Source of the DNA: Linum tenue
Lineage: Eukaryota; Streptophyta; Magnoliopsida; Malpighiales; Linaceae
Reading direction: 5' to 3'
Assembly (NCBI GenBank): GCA_946122785.1
Contig: CAMGYJ010000006.1
Span: 2,371,707 to 2,435,706 of the forward strand
DNA length: 64,000 bases
Shown: positions 43,025-53,050 of the stretch, piece by piece
How positions within the stretch are numbered: the first letter of the stretch is position 1
How the letters are laid out: each line of letters opens with the position of its first letter
Translations under genes and position numbers: made by a program
The notes under the pieces: model-generated
Database searches by the model: none
What the model saw: only the letters and a program-made list of their open reading frames with translations
Told to the model about the DNA's origin: nothing

Positions 43025-44236
43025 GGTTAATTGCAAGGATGGTCACTGGGTTTACTAAAATCGTTCATGTTTGGTCACTGCAAATATTTAATTCCATTCA
43101 TGGTCACTAAGATTAGTTCAGTAGTTCAAATTTGGTCACTCTCCGTTAGTTTTTGCTGATGTTGCAGTCAACTATTATAGTTGACCGTTAAATGAGTGAC
43201 GTGACCATTAAAAAAATAATAAAATAATAAAATTTAAATATTTACAATTTCCACCGCATTTTACAACTATTAAAAATAAAAATAAAACTTACTTCCCTAC
43301 ACACTCGCTCCTCCATCTCCGCCACCGTCCGATCCCAACAAAATTCCCCGCCGCCACCGCCGTCCCAGTCCCAATCCTCGACTCTCGACTCGCAGATCCC
43401 GTTGAGCACCTGCTGAATCCCGACGATCCGCCTGCTCGCTCTTCCTCCTCGCCTCTCTCACCGTCGGATCAAACCCGGGGACGGCGTCCAGCCTCAGCAG
43501 CAGCCGCATCAGCTCCTCGTTCACCCTCGCCTTCTCCCTCTCCTCCCTCCTCACCGCGTCCACCGTCTCCTGCCGCTGGATCCGCCGCTCTATCTCCCCT
43601 GACTCGGCGTCCACGGCCGAGATCGTGCGGTAAAGCAGGGGGATTGCGCGGGCGTGGTACGCCGCCTGGATTTTGGTCGCACCGGCGGAGGCGGATCTGG
43701 TGTCAGTGGATGGTGGTTTGGTGGAGTGGATGGGAATTTGCTTGGTCAACGGCGTCAGCGGTTGGGTGGCTTCATCGTGGAAGGCGTAGGTGACGGTGGA
43801 TGTTGTTGAGGAGGAGAAGTGGTAGAATTCTGGGATTCCTCTCATGGCGAGAGAGGAAAGATTGAGAATAGGGACAGAGGAGGGGAAATGGACAGTTGTG
43901 ATGGAAAAATGAGGGAATGGTCACTATTGATTTCTGGGAGGAGCGGAGTGTGTAAGGAGGTAAGTTTTATTTTTATTTTAATAGTTGTAAAATGAGGTGG
44001 AAATTGAAAATATTTAAATTTTATTATTTTATTATTTTTTAATGGCCACCTCACTCATTTAACGGTCAACTATAATAGTTGACTGCCACATCAGCAAAAA
44101 CTAACGGAGACTAACGGAGAGTGACCAAACTTGAACTATTGAACTAATCTTAGTGACCATGAATGGAATTAAATATTTTCAGTGACCAAACATGAACGGT
44201 TTTAGTAAACCCAGTAGCCATCCTTGCAATTAACCC
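43025..44236 (-). mobile_element. Pack-MULE, copy B
   Basis: Inverted counterpart of 1195-2369, with the same GGTTAATTGCAAGGATGG ends and A-rich flanks (A10 on the left, A8 on the right). It carries the longer version of the BAG fragment. Confidence 0.82.
43297..43845 (-). pseudogene. Captured IQ+BAG fragment, copy B (frameshifted, 46 bp longer)
   Basis: The N-terminal half matches copies A and C with a few substitutions, including the IQ motif (ATKIQAAYHARAI). After EARRKSE this copy has 46 extra bases (about 43398-43443). In one phase they encode RIVGIQQVLNGICE, the expected last helix of the BAG domain, but the reading frame here is shifted and gives an unrelated Arg/Gly-rich tail. A one-base change upstream of the helix is the likely cause. 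It is therefore a frameshifted relic that shows what A and C deleted. Confidence 0.78.
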
Positions 44237-45023
44237 AAAAAAAAGCCTTTTATATACGTGTTCATCTAGTCCAAATCAGTACGAAATCTTTTAGAGAATA
44301 TACTTAAAATTAAATCCGTACGAGGTTAACTAGAAAAACAATATCGAGACTGGATTGCTCCATTAGTAAGATATATTCGCAGAGTCAATGGACCAGACAT
44401 TTAGGATCGATCTTATTAACAATGAACAAGCTGGGCTTGAACACTGGACTGGTTTCATACTCCATCTAGTTATCCCGTACGCAAGTCAAGTGGTAGACCG
44501 TGGTGCCCACCCACTTCCAAAACGGGCCTCTCCCTCTCGTATCCGATGTGTTCGTTGTGGGGCCGCCGTCGACCCGAGTACGTTGTCTGTCAGCCTGTCA
44601 GAGAGCTTTCTGTTTGTTTGTAAATTGTAACTCTCTCAATAGATACAGTCGTGCCCGTACGTACGTATGAAAGGTCGAAGAAGAGATTGAGCATGGGAAC
44701 ATTGCTGAAGCACATACCCTTCCCGTCATTCCCCAAAACTGCAGTGTTCGACTCATGTTCTGCTTTGCTGGGCTGGGCCTTGTACTTACCACGCGAAAAG
44801 GAATGGGACTCGGGGTAACATAAATTCTTCCAGCTGTAACTGCAACGCCGCCCATTCATGTTTTGAGTCTTTTGACAAAACAAAGACGAGCGAAATCATG
44901 ATCATTTTTAAGTGGACAACTATTCAGTTATTTGTTACTGTAGTTTGTTACCTTTACACTTCGTCCAACAAATTAATACCATCCACTTCCAGCGTACATG
45001 GCAGCCAAATAGACTTACTAATC

Positions 45024-47279
45024 TTAGATAGCCCCAAATGGAGGACCTCTCAGGGACACCAACTTCAACATGGCGTCCAGGCGCTCATTCTCTATCTTCT
45101 CCCTCAGTTCTAACTTCTTGGTTTCAGGGATTTGCTGTACAAAAGAGATTCCCACAAGGCAATTAGTTCACCTGACGAAACCAAAACAATTAACTACTAT
45201 AACTAGACATTTTGTTACCTTTGTCAACCATAACATGTAAGATGCTGAACAAATTGCTTGTTCTTCAAAATCTTCAAACTCATCATCACTTCCTTCCGAG
45301 CATGAATTGACGAGGAGCAACTCCTTATCCAAAAACACACTGACGTTCACTTGGATGCTAGATTGGCTTTTTTGTGAGGAAGACACATCGTTGACATCGC
45401 TTGTGAAATGTCTTATCCATAATAAGGAGAGAAAGCGACGGTAGAGCCATAGAGCCTGTGAACAAAAAGGGATTTGGGGTGGGAGTTAGCTTTGGAGGAA
45501 ACTCAGGTTACAATGGAAAGAAAGTGATCAGAAACAATTCCACAACTACTTTAATTTGCAGAACGCAGTAATCGATTTTCATGTTTGTCAAGATCCCCTA
45601 TATTCACATATTTTAAATGGGCTTGAGAAAAATACCTCCCTTCCTAAATAACGCTTTATTAATTCTTCATTCCAGTCAAGCTCCTCCTGATAGAAACAGC
45701 AGCATCAGAGTTATTAACTCACAAATTGTGCAATCTCGATTAATTGCAAAAGAGTTAATAAATGATGGCAGTGAATATGAAAGTTCAGACATTATACCTG
45801 CCAGATCAGATAAACTTCAACACAAGAATCACAAGACCCCTCTTCTTGCTTACGGCAGCAATCCTCTAAAATTCTGATGATTAGCCGCTGCAATTAGGTG
45901 ATAACTCAAACTGTGACAAGATGCTAGAAATGTCATGGAATGAATACTCGTAAAATTATACATAGCTTTCTCTCATGAACTCTCTTTTAAATGTTCAAGG
46001 ATTGTACTCACCATGCGATAATGAAAGCAAGAATGATCAGCAACATGTAACCCAGCCCACATTTTGGATTGATCAGCAACAGCAGCGATGATTCCATGCA
46101 CGATAGTTCATCTTTGATCTCTGCATAGATAGCAAGGCAAAAAAAGTTTAGAGTAGCGGTCAATAGCACACACGCCCAAGAATTAGTAAATCAGAGTTGT
46201 GTTCAAAGCCACTAGTATGGAGTGAAAAATGAAAGTCTAACAATACATGCATACACCTAGTCATGTCTGGAAAGATCCCACAGTCAAACATGAAATTAAT
46301 AAACTTCAAAGATAATGCTTTCATTTCCCCCTTTTCTTTTCCAATTTTTAAAATTTCGTAATGCAATTGTCACGGAAATAGTATGCTTCTTTAGTATTAG
46401 AAGTTGTTAAACCTTCATGAATCACTATTATGCAGTTCTTGAAATTAATATAAACCTCTGCTATCTTCTCCACCAGGTCAGATTCTTCCCTCAGAATCTC
46501 TTGCAAAGTTGTACGATTTTTGGCCATATTCTTGATCACCCACCTCCTGCTAAAAAGCAAAGGAAAAATGCATAGAACAAGTTAACAACTCATGCAGTTC
46601 AGCAGATAAACAACACAGGAAGAGAATCAACTAGTACTTCATAGATATTACCTATGGCTCCATGCTTGCTCGCTCTTGGGTGAATACGAAAGGACAAGGG
46701 CAGACAAGCGGAGCTTGTCAGTGAACATTGACGCTTGTGTCTTCTTCGATACGATTAACTTTCTGCCATTTGCATCAAGAACAGTCATTCATAAAAATAA
46801 AATAAAAACAAGAACAGAGGGGCACATTGGGCATAAACAAGCTGCAACTAGAGGGTTTAAAACACAGGTGCGAATCTACCATTTCCGGATCATAATGATT
46901 CAAATCAACCAGACCCGTATAAATATAGAAAATTTCAAATTGGTTACCTGGAATTCCAAGCAGTCCCGAAATCAGGGCTTAACAACACAAGTGCTTTGTT
47001 GCATTTCATAACCACAATTCAATTCCTAGAGCTTCAGCAGAAGGAAGAGATAGGTCGCCGAGTTTCTTGTATTCTGCAATTGCATTCATGAATTGTTCTC
47101 TGGCAGCCTTGTACAACCGGAGAACAACCTCCGAAGAAATGCCCAGTTTGTGATCTCGAATCCAGAAGCTCCCATCTCCACCATCCAGCGCATCCGAGGC
47201 TTCCGATCGTGAGCTACCAGCTTCAGGATCTTTCTCCTATGTTGCAAATTGCGAAGGGTGAATGAACCCTACTTCGTTG
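45024..47279 (-). pseudogene. PTAR1-like gene, copy B, broken
   Basis: This has the same exon order as copy C. Lesions I can see are a TAG in the first exon (in ACATAGGAG, near 47250, where C has TTG), a 5-bp AATTG duplication in GGAATTGAATTGTGG (near 47015-47030) that shifts the frame, and loss of about 310 bp covering the end of the NYRAWNHRCW exon, the following intron and the start of the next exon. At the two positions where copy C has stops, this copy has sense codons (Arg and Leu). The N-terminal start is missing. Confidence 0.82.
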
Positions 47280-47522
47280 CTGAGCACGAAGGAGCACCAA
47301 AGCAGCCGGAAAAAAAAAATTGAACATAGGGTTGAGCGAATAAATTGAACGAAGGGGAAACTTCCTAAATCGAATTTGATGACGGTGCTTACACGAGGGG
47401 ATCGGAATCGAGAATGTATTCGAATTGATTCAACAATTCCGACATGGCTTCATTCTGAATAGTACCTTCAGGCTTCATTCATCATTACGAGCTTCATTCA
47501 TTCATCATAGGGTTTTCACGAC

Positions 47523-48250
47523 AATCATTAGTGAGACTGGAGTTAGTTACACTACGGCAACAGGGAAGATCGATGGCTCTGATGAACGTTGGGAAAGATG
47601 GGAAAAGGTAATTGACTCTTTGTCTATTGTGAAGTTTTGTATGTTTATTATTTTAAACTTTGAATTGATTCAAATATTATTATTTTTTTGTAGTCGGATA
47701 GAGTGGCTAAGAGCATTAGGAAGTATGGTTGCCCGGAGTATCCAAAACTTTGCATTGTCTATGGGGATACTACCGCTACTGGAAACGATGCACTACCTTC
47801 TACACGGGAGATTATAGACAGCAGCAGTGAGGATCATAGTAAGGAGAAAGTTTCTGAAAGTAATATGGATAAGACAACTGAACTTTCAAAGGAATTGAAG
47901 GGCAAAGCAAATTCTAAAGGGAAAAAGAGAAAAGCAGTTAGATCAACCTTCTCTTCTACCATAGAGAAGGCAATAGTTGACATGGCTGATTTGGCAAAAA
48001 TGAAGAATGAGATGCGTATGGCTTCTCAAGCCAACTCTTCTATTAGAGGTCCAGTGAATGAAGTAACTTCACCAGATAAGGATTTAGATATCATGACTGA
48101 ATGCATGAAGGTTTTGGATGATTTGGATGTGGATGCGGATATTTTTGTGAAGGCTTTAGATATTTTACATGACTAGGCATTAAAAAGAGGGCTTTTCTTA
48201 CGCATGACGGAGAAGAGAAGGATGGAGTGTTAGGAAGTTTGGTTTGATGT
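47523..48250 (+). pseudogene. Harbinger Myb/SANT-like accessory protein (partial)
   Basis: Exon 47523-47610 (TTATGKIDGSDERWERWEK) is followed by an intron ending ...TTTGTAG and an exon 47695-48176. The text (YGCPEYPKLCIVYGDTTATG, a Lys/Ser-rich linker, then ECMKVLDDLDVDADIFVKALDILHD) matches the C-terminal two thirds of the Myb/SANT-like proteins that PIF/Harbinger elements encode to bring the transposase into the nucleus and onto DNA. After a TAG at 48174-48176 the same phase continues as ALKRGLFLRMTEKRRMEC, so the gene once went further. The Trp-rich N-terminal SANT part is absent, lost at the boundary with arm B. Confidence 0.72.
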
Positions 48251-48512
48251 TTGCTAACGTTTGCTTGAAAAGAGGGCTTCATTTGATGATGATGTGTTTT
48301 AGAGTTCAAGTTTGAGTATTTACGTTTGCTGTATGTTTTATGGAGCTTTGTTTATTTCATGTATCTGTGGCCATTTTATGGTTACTAAACAGGGTTATGT
48401 GAGCTTGTATTTTGGATTAAGTTTGTTTAAGTGTTTGTTTGATCAAGTATTATGTATTTGAAGTTTGTTTGTGCATTTTCTAATTCGAATATATTATCTA
48501 TGCGTAAACGGA

Positions 48513-51500
48513 ATGGCAAATTCTGATACAGATTCTGATGATGAGATGAATAGAAATCTGATAATATATTTGGCATTGTTGGAGAATGAGAGATTGAATT
48601 TGCCTAAAGAACCATGTAGAAACTCAAAATTGCCAGGACATCAATGGGTTCAAGAAATTTTGCGTGGTGATCCGATTAGGATATATGAAGAAATACGAAC
48701 TTATAAAGAAACATGTATTGCTTTATGCGATGAATTGAAACAACAAGGATTGTTGGAATCTACCAAGAGAGTCATTGTTGAAGAACAAGTGGCAATCTTC
48801 CTACGAACTTTAGTTCATGCCATAGACTTTCAAGATGGTGCTGAAAGGTTTCAGCACTCTACAGCCACCATCTCTAAGTACTTCGGTAAAGTATTGAAAG
48901 CAGTAGTGAAGCTTTCAAACAAGTACATTGTTCCCCCAAATTTCGATAAAGTTCCTGAAAAAATAGTTGGTTCAAAATATGAACCATATTTTGAGGTAAA
49001 TTAGGTTACTTTCCTTTATAGTTGGTTCAACAATTTTATATCATGTTCATCTAACATTATCTATTTTGTAACTTAGAGCTGCATTGGGGCAATAGATGGA
49101 GTGCATATTGATGCATCTATTCCAACCAGCGAGCAAATACCATTCCGAGGGCGAAAGACAACAACTACTCAGAATGTGATGGTTGCATGTTCTTTCGACA
49201 TGCTTTTCACCTATGTAATGGCAGGGGGGGATGAGTTCAGGTCCTTAAGACTAGAAACTTAAGAAGAATCTTAAGTGATTTCTATTGGCTGAAAGTATTT
49301 AAGGTAGTTAATACTTGCTTAATGGTTACGGGGTAGTTAAGGATAATTATGGTATTAGAGTATTATTAAATTAATTACTGGAGAGAGTGGCCGGATTTTA
49401 AGGAGTTCATTATGTTAGGTTTTTTATTTTATTTTTTTCAATACTTTTATCCTGCGTGTCTCTAATACTGCAGCCGACTGTGGCGGTCGAGTAATCTCGA
49501 GCTGCTGATGGACGGGGAAGTGGAGAAGGAAAGGAGGGAGGCATAAAGAATGGGAGAATATTCCTCCGGCGCATCAATATTAGGCACTACCATAATTAAA
49601 GTTTGGACTAGAATTATCAACATTTTAACATGATGTTGCCAACGACAAAGTAATCGACGAATGATAATTGCTTATCATTTAAATTATTAATAATCCATCC
49701 AATTTTATTAACAATATTCCCTCCCCACCAGTAGTTAAATTAGTCAATCTCTCATGATTTGTTTGGAATTTAGCCAAAATTTTGAGGTTCAGATTGAGAG
49801 GCTAAGAATTGTGAATTGTGGATGGATAAATTAATGATAGCTTGTGTTTGATGTATTTTTTATGTTAAATATTAACAAATTTGTTTTTTTTAACGAAATC
49901 AAACATTGTTTTTAATAATTTAATTTTTTTTACACTTATCATTGAAGAATAATGATTTTGTATTGAGTTTCAACAAAATACAAATTCATGATCAATGAAT
50001 TGCATAATTTTTATTACAATTTTCAATATCAGTATTAATAACATGTTGCAATTTTTTAATATTGAAGCAAATCATTGTTAACATTTTTGTATTAGTTTTG
50101 ACCAGAATCCTAACATTGAAAACAGTCATCCTAGTTAAAAAAATATGTTGCAAATGAATGATAATGTTATTGAAAATGTTAATGATTATGTTTGTCATTT
50201 TAAGGATAGATTATAAGCATTATTATTTTTGTAAGGAGTTATTAATAACACATAGTATGGTTAATAACCATTAAATCCCATCACTATTAACGTGTTTTCT
50301 TTGCATTTGAAAGAGACATATCTTAGTTATTAATAATTTGCAATGTCGCTATTAACGGTTGGAGTCATTTTTTAATGTTAATGTTTTGTTTTATTTTCGA
50401 ATGAATATGAAAGTTTTGGATGATATTTGGTACTTAACATTGAGTGCTGACATTATTAATGTTTTGATGCTTATTTTCAATGAAATACAATTCTGTTATC
50501 AATCAATTGAGTATCAATTATTTTGTTTGCTTTTAGCTTTTAATAGTTTTTATGTCTTTATCAATATTTCGAGAAGAAAATTATTAATAATATGCACTAT
50601 GGTATTATTCATTTAGATGCAATCATTATCAATGATTTTGCTTGTATTTTTAACGCCAACACAACTTAGTTATTAATGATTAAGGGTGTCATTATCAATG
50701 TTTTGATGTAAACATTTATAATATTAATAATAATTAATAATACATTTATTATCAATAATAATTAATAATACATTAGCAAATGTTAATAATAACATTTCAA
50801 ATATTAATAATGATATTAAAAGTCGATATAGAAAAGGAAAGTGGGCAATTTTTATTTTAAAATTCCCTTTTTAAAACATTAAATATCATTTTCGAATTTA
50901 TATTTTTAATTTCCATATTAAATAGTTGCCGAATTTAGGAGATAGATGATTTTCTTTTAATTAATAATACATTAATTAGTAATTATATTTCATTTCTATC
51001 ATTGCAGGTAGTTAGCCAATGATTAATAATGATTATCTCTCTCCTCCTCCTATTGGTTGGAATAGTTTTAAGATCCTCCTTAAGAAATGTGGCTTAAGGA
51101 CCGGATCTGACCCGATGGCAGGGTGGGAGGGCACGACAAATGATTCTAGGATTCTTGTTGAAACAGTTTCTAATCCAGGGAATAAATTTTCAATGCCGCC
51201 GCGAGGTATGTAATGAATAATTTTTATATCTATATAGATCGCAAATTTAGTGGATAACTAATTGACTTCTAAAAATTTTCCAGGTAAATATTATGTTGTT
51301 GATTCTGGATATTCAAACATGCCTGGATTTTTAGCACCCTACCGGATAAGAGAATCTTCTCATTTCCAAGAGATTAACCGTGCAGGTGGCCCAAAAAATC
51401 GTAAACAATTGTTTAACTTTTACCATTCGTCCCTACGCAACGTTATTGAGCGTTGTTTTGGAGTTTTGAAAGCTAGGTTTCCAATTCTAAAACATATGCC

Positions 51501-51744
51501 TAACTTCCCATTCAAGAAGCAAGCGCAAATTGTTATAGCTACTTGTGTGCTACATAACTTCATCAAGATCCATTGTGATGAAGACGTCTTGTTTGACGAA
51601 TACCAACAGTGTGATGTAGAAGTCCAGGGAGTACAACAAACTGAAGTGTATGATGTCGGTTCAACTCAAACTCGGGCAATGGAAATTCGACGTGATGAAA
51701 TCGTAGACAAGTTGTGGAATGACTTTCAAGCAGGAGTTATTTGA
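48513..51744 (+). pseudogene. PIF/Harbinger transposase, split by a nested element
   Basis: Exon 48513-48995 starts MANSDTDSDDEMNR and contains the N-terminal helical region (EEQVAIFLRTLVHAI, STATISKYFGKVLKAVVKL). Exon 49077-49226 has CIGAIDGVHIDASIP with the first catalytic Asp and stops at MAG, where a 1.9-kb element is inserted. The text resumes at 51124 with WEGTTNDSRIL (second Asp), an intron 51206-51283, then KYYVVDSGYSNMPGFLAPYR and NVIERCFGVLKARFP (catalytic Glu) to a TGA at 51742-51744. The DDE triad is complete and I see no other lesion, so before the nested insertion the protein may have been active. The intron borders are canonical. Confidence 0.88.
49227..51114. mobile_element. 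Nested Mutator-like element, non-autonomous, 9-bp target duplication
   Basis: The 1888-bp AT-rich insertion is flanked by perfect ATGGCAGGG (49218-49226 and 51115-51123). Its imperfect inverted ends are GGGGATGAGTTCAGGTCC and CGGGTCAGATCCGGTCC, extending through shared CTTAAG and GATCTTAA blocks over about 50 bp. A 9-bp duplication is the Mutator hallmark. No transposase frame is inside. Removing it with one ATGGCAGGG rejoins the transposase exon in frame. Confidence 0.85.
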
Positions 51745-52025
51745 TGTTTTCACTTATTTGTATTTGTTATTGTAGTTGTACTTCCTAAAATATTTGGTTG
51801 ATGTAGTAGTATTTTGTTTATTTGTTTGAAACAAGATTGTCATTGAAAACAGAAATCAGTTTGTAATAACTGTATCTAAACAAGTTTTCATTTCCAGAAC
51901 TCTCTAAATTCTCAGTTAAACAAGTTTTCTTCAGATTTCGTTTCCCAGGAAATGACAGATTCCTTTTCTATAAATTCCCTTTTCTGTTGTCCAGAAAACA
52001 AAAAACAGAATGAATACTAAGGCCC
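51745..52025 (+). repeat. 3' end region of the Harbinger element (tentative)
   Basis: After the transposase stop come repeated TTTC(A/T)(T/G)TTTCC(A/C)AG and AAAACAAAAAACAG-type motifs, then AATACTAAGGCCC at 52013-52025. Reverse-complemented, this gives GGGCCTTAG, a plausible Harbinger terminal repeat. The partner end is missing at the arm B boundary, so the terminus is not proved. Confidence 0.35.
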
Positions 52026-52855
52026 TATGCTGATTGTTGACGACTTCCCTTCCCCTCCCCTCTCTTTTTCTTCACTACTCCTCGCCGAAAACAGAAAAAA
52101 ATAATACCATACGCAACTCGCATCGCCGATTGGATTGGGAACAAACACACAAAAAACAAACAGAGACCGACAAAAAATTCAGCAACCACTGAATCACTTT
52201 GACTACCCTATTCGTTTTCTACCAGAGATTGCAGATGTAATTACGTGCCAACAAAATGGAAGACGAAAAGGAATTTGCAGGCCAAAATAGCACGCGGAGA
52301 TTTAGGCAGACTGAGAAAGCGAGATCAGGTTTAACTCGCAATTCTCGGCTCGCCGAATGAAAAACGAAATTGAAGCGCGAGAAACACTTACATACAGAAG
52401 AATTGAATAACAAGACGCAATCACATAGATCTCGGACAGTAGACATATATATGTGCGGGGGGGGGGGGGGGGGAAGTAGGGAGGGGGTCGATTTGATTAC
52501 CAGATCCACGGTCTCGTTCTTGATTTCCTATAGGCTGATGTTCTTCGCCATCTTTGCACTAATTAGGAGCGAGAAGCGGCGCTGGGAGTGTTATCGGAGA
52601 GGAGCAGAGGGAGTTGGGAGGGGGGATGAAGCTGCAGCAGCAGGTGGATTCAGTAAGAAAGGGAAGAGTTGTTAAAGAGCTATTAATATTAATAAGGGGA
52701 GGAGAGGAGAGGGGAGGGGAGACCTCAAACTTGTCAATGGAAACGACCAGTACAGGGAGGACTCAGTGGAGGCCGCGCAGCCAAGAGCCAGAGCCAGAGC
52801 AGCGCTGGGAAGAGAGGTAATCAGAGTCTAGAAGAGAGAGCCTGAGATAGAAGCA
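52026..52855 (-). other. Possible 5' part of an unidentified minus-strand transcription unit
   Basis: A TATA-like element lies just upstream at 52877-52885. Downstream on the minus strand is a CT-rich leader-like region (52700-52850) and a 96-codon frame (52219-52509) with a proline run encoded by a C17-18 tract. The protein is not recognised and may not be real. The long G/C homopolymer at about 52457-52474 may be a sequencing or assembly weak point. Confidence 0.3.
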
Positions 52856-52930
52856 CCCGCTTTCCGACGCCTCTCCTTTTATATATCTTTTTAGATTAGA
52901 AGAAGAGGCGTAGAGGCGCCGGAAAGCGGG
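52856..52930. repeat. Short inverted repeat (hairpin) at the arm C breakpoint
   Basis: CCCGCTTTCCGACGCCTCT (52856-52874) pairs with AGAGGCGCCGGAAAGCGGG (52912-52930): 19-bp arms with one mismatch and a 37-bp loop. Arm C starts two bases later, at 52933. Confidence 0.9.
52877..52885 (-). promoter_or_regulatory. TATA-box-like element
   Basis: The minus strand reads GATATATAAAAGG, a strong match to the plant TATA consensus, followed by a CT-rich leader-like sequence. It lies within the loop of the hairpin at 52856-52930. Confidence 0.45.
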
Positions 52931-53050
52931 CACTCGTGTAAGCACCGTCATCAAATTCGATTCAGGAAGTTTCCCCTTCGTTCAATTTATTCGCTCAACC
53001 CTATGTTCAATTTTTTTTTCCCGGCTGCTTTGGTGCTCCTTCGTGCTCGG

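Larger units (their letters stand above)
41637..47397 (-). repeat. Duplicated unit, copy B (inverted; left arm of palindrome)
   Basis: This is the reverse complement of copy C (52933-59174). It lacks about 310 bp inside the PTAR1-like gene (corresponding to about 54240-54555), one end of the MITE with neighbouring sequence, and about 50 bp of the TRIM flank, but retains 46 bp of BAG sequence that A and C lack. Its outer end is the common terminus AAGATTGTAGGAAG at 41637; its inner end is GCTTACACGAG at 47397. Confidence 0.93.
47398..52932. other. Spacer of the large palindrome
   Basis: Unique sequence between inverted arms B and C. It holds a 5'-truncated PIF/Harbinger element with a nested Mutator-like element and, at its right end, a promoter-like region on the minus strand. 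Individual parts are listed separately. Confidence 0.85.
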
